Assembly (NCBI GenBank): GCA_027403435.1
Contig: DAHZDR010000177.1
Coordinates: 1 to 8,461 of the forward strand
Direction of reading: 5' to 3'
Length of the DNA: 8,461 bases
Source of the DNA: Deltaproteobacteria bacterium
GTDB lineage: Bacteria; Desulfobacterota; Binatia; Binatales; Binataceae
The notes under the pieces are model-generated. The model did no database searches, was not told the origin of the DNA, and saw nothing but the letters and a program-made list of their open reading frames with translations. The position numbers were made by a program, and so were the translations under genes. The first letter of the stretch is position 1. Every line of letters begins with the position of its first letter. This document shows, piece by piece, positions 7,938 to 8,461 of this stretch.

Positions 7938-7942
7938 ACCTC
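7938..7942 (-). promoter_or_regulatory. Ribosome binding site of the lrp-like gene (GAGGT)
   Basis: GAGGT on the minus strand lies 7 nt before the ATG at 7930 and supports this start over the upstream in-frame ATG at 7981. Confidence 0.6.
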
Positions 7943-7957
7943 GGGGTGGGCCGGGTA

Positions 7958-7986
7958 AAAATAGCGGCGTCCGCCAGCCAAGTCAA
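7958..7986 (-). promoter_or_regulatory. Proximal sigma70-type promoter (P1) of the lrp-gltBD operon
   Basis: On the minus strand, TTGACT (7986-7981, 5 of 6 matches to the -35 consensus) is separated by exactly 17 nt from TATTTT (7963-7958, 4 of 6 matches to the -10 consensus). Transcription would begin near 7951, giving a leader of about 20 nt that still contains the GAGGT ribosome binding site. An inverted-repeat arm lies 7 nt upstream of the -35, a natural place for a regulator. Confidence 0.6.
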
Positions 7987-7993
7987 GGGATTC

Positions 7994-8082
7994 TAAGGTA
8001 AATCAACAAGAAAAAAGATGTTTTGATAAATTCGTTCGCTATTAGTCCTAATTGAGTTAGGAAGACCGCGACGTTTACCTTA
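7994..8082. repeat. Perfect 9-bp inverted repeat flanking the control region (candidate operator pair)
   Basis: TAAGGTAAA (7994-8002) and TTTACCTTA (8074-8082) are exact reverse complements, with centres 80 bp apart. The proximal arm lies just upstream of the P1 -35. The distal arm overlaps the P2 -10. Paired AT-rich sites some helical turns apart suit Lrp-type octamers that wrap DNA, so self-binding by the product of the adjacent lrp-like gene is a reasonable inference. The match to any specific Lrp consensus was not established. Confidence 0.5.
8041..8062. promoter_or_regulatory. Overlapping dyads between the two promoters (candidate regulator site)
   Basis: Two overlapping perfect dyads occur here: ATTAG-TC-CTAAT (8041-8052) and TCCTAA-TTGAG-TTAGGA (8046-8062). 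They lie between P1 and P2, inside the 80-bp inverted repeat, in DNA far richer in A and T than the rest of the window. A dimeric regulator site is the likeliest reading; a small RNA hairpin in the P2 leader is an alternative. Confidence 0.45.
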
Positions 8083-8107
8083 TATTGCGCGTCCCTAAAC
8101 CAATCAA
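8079..8107 (-). promoter_or_regulatory. Distal sigma70-type promoter (P2) of the lrp-gltBD operon
   Basis: On the minus strand, TTGATT (8107-8102, 4 of 6 matches) and TATAAG (8084-8079, 5 of 6 matches) are separated by 17 nt. Transcription would begin near 8072 and give a leader of about 140 nt before the lrp-like ATG. The -10 overlaps one arm of the 9-bp inverted repeat, so binding there would block this promoter. Confidence 0.5.
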
Positions 8108-8130
8108 ACCGCGAATCTTCAAGCGAAGCC

Positions 8131-8158
8131 GTAAGCGCGCCGGCGTAAGCGCGCCGGC
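8131..8158. repeat. 14-bp tandem repeat, two exact copies
   Basis: GTAAGCGCGCCGGC occurs twice head to tail (8131-8144 and 8145-8158). Each copy contributes the 8-bp palindrome CGCCGGCG (8138-8145 and 8152-8159), so the two can also pair with each other across a 6-nt loop. It lies between the amt stop codon and the P2 promoter and breaks abruptly into AT-rich DNA on its left side. Confidence 0.8.
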
Positions 8159-8199
8159 GAATGACCCGGCCCGCCGATCCGCCACCGGCCCGCGGCGGA
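8138..8199 (-). terminator. Candidate terminator region downstream of amt (hairpins, no clear T-tract)
   Basis: Just past the amt stop, TCCGCC (8178-8183) can pair with GGCGGA (8194-8199) across 10 nt, and the CGCCGGCG copies at 8138-8145 and 8152-8159 can pair across 6 nt. In the direction of amt transcription neither is followed by a run of T, so this would be a weak or Rho-assisted end. It is inferred mainly from its position between amt and the new promoters. Confidence 0.3.
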
Positions 8200-8212
8200 C
8201 CGGCCGCGCCGA

Positions 8213-8461
8213 TCAGTTCGAATAGGCGTCGGTGCCCATTTCAAGCGCGTCGAGGCCGCTCCATTCGACCTCGGCCGGCACCCGATTGCCGATCGTCCGT
8301 TCGACGATACGGAAAAACACCGTCGCCAGCGTGAACACAACGATCAGATTGGCGGCGACGCCGATCGCCTGAGCGCCGAACTGTCCCGCGTCGCCGTAGA
8401 ACAGACCGCGCACCGGCCCCGCGATCCCGTTCCACCCGTCGCCGTAAGCGCCGTCGGCGAA
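8213..8461 (-). CDS. amt: Ammonium transporter, C-terminal end (partial, cut by the window edge)
   Basis: Only the last 82 residues are present; the frame is open to the right edge, so the GTG near 8413 is an internal Val and not a start. The segment begins FADGAYGDGWNGIAGPV, continues RGLFYGDAGQFGAQAIGV, then one hydrophobic membrane helix (about LIVVFTLATVFF), and ends in the cytoplasmic tail IGNRVPAEVEWSGLDALEMGTDAYSN. The GLFYG..GQ..AQ..G pattern and the tail with R-V, E and GLD...MG..AY are characteristic of Amt/AmtB proteins, which conduct ammonium across the inner membrane. That tail is where PII proteins (GlnK) act in known systems. The gene is co-oriented with the lrp-gltBD operon but separated from it by 282 nt with its own promoters. 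No glnK gene lies between them; one could be upstream, outside the window. Confidence 0.88.
   Translation of the reverse strand, partial: FADGAYGDGWNGIAGPVRGLFYGDAGQFGAQAIGVAANLIVVFTLATVFFRIVERTIGNRVPAEVEWSGLDALEMGTDAYSN

Noticed and set aside
7931..7981. Upstream start at 7981 for the lrp-like gene
   Set aside because: The extension covers the P1 -10 and ribosome binding site, and Lrp-family proteins normally begin shortly before the DNA-binding domain, as they do with ATG at 7930.
7931..8078. Riboswitch or glutamine-sensing RNA in the P2 leader
   Set aside because: No recognisable conserved core was seen. The only clear fold is the 6-bp TCCTAA/TTAGGA hairpin, and the nearby T-run is too far away to make an attenuator.
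7931..8212. Sigma54 (-24/-12) promoter upstream of the nitrogen operon
   Set aside because: I looked for GG and GC pairs with 10-nt spacing in a TGGC...TGC context in the minus-strand leader. The nearest candidate near 7970-7985 lacks the GC at the right distance.

Overview
This is a GC-rich bacterial chromosome segment with tightly packed genes. It centres on ammonium assimilation. On the minus strand, in transcription order from the right edge, it holds the 3' end of an ammonium transporter (amt), an AT-rich regulatory gap, an Lrp/AsnC-family regulator, the glutamate synthase large subunit (gltB), the small subunit (gltD) and a PIN-domain protein. A single plus-strand gene at the left edge encodes a probable lipoprotein that converges on this cluster. 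Gene style and the GC-rich codons suggest a proteobacterial-type organism, perhaps a deltaproteobacterial-like or environmental lineage; the window has no rRNA or marker gene that would fix the taxonomy.

Layout: 24-476 (+) lipoprotein, possibly starting left of the window; 477-524 short convergent gap with GC hairpins; 525-1304 (-) PIN-domain protein; 1332-2777 (-) gltD; 2813-7366 (-) gltB; 7388-7930 (-) lrp-like regulator; 7931-8212 control region; 8213-8461 (-) amt 3' end, cut by the window edge. The gaps lrp-gltB (21 nt), gltB-gltD (34-35 nt) and gltD-PIN (27 nt) are short and show no convincing terminator, so the four genes read as one operon.

How it works together: Amt brings in ammonium. 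Glutamine made by glutamine synthetase (not in the window) is converted with 2-oxoglutarate to two glutamates by GltBD, using NADPH. The Lrp-type protein is the obvious candidate to sense an amino acid and control its own operon. The gap upstream of it is strikingly AT-rich and holds two well-spaced sigma70-like promoters (both with 17-bp spacers), a perfect 9-bp inverted repeat whose arms lie beside the proximal -35 and over the distal -10, and a central dyad. This control region and the unexplained PIN-type nuclease at the operon's end are the two most interesting parts. The enzymes themselves look intact and ordinary. I see no mobile element, CRISPR array, tRNA or rRNA.
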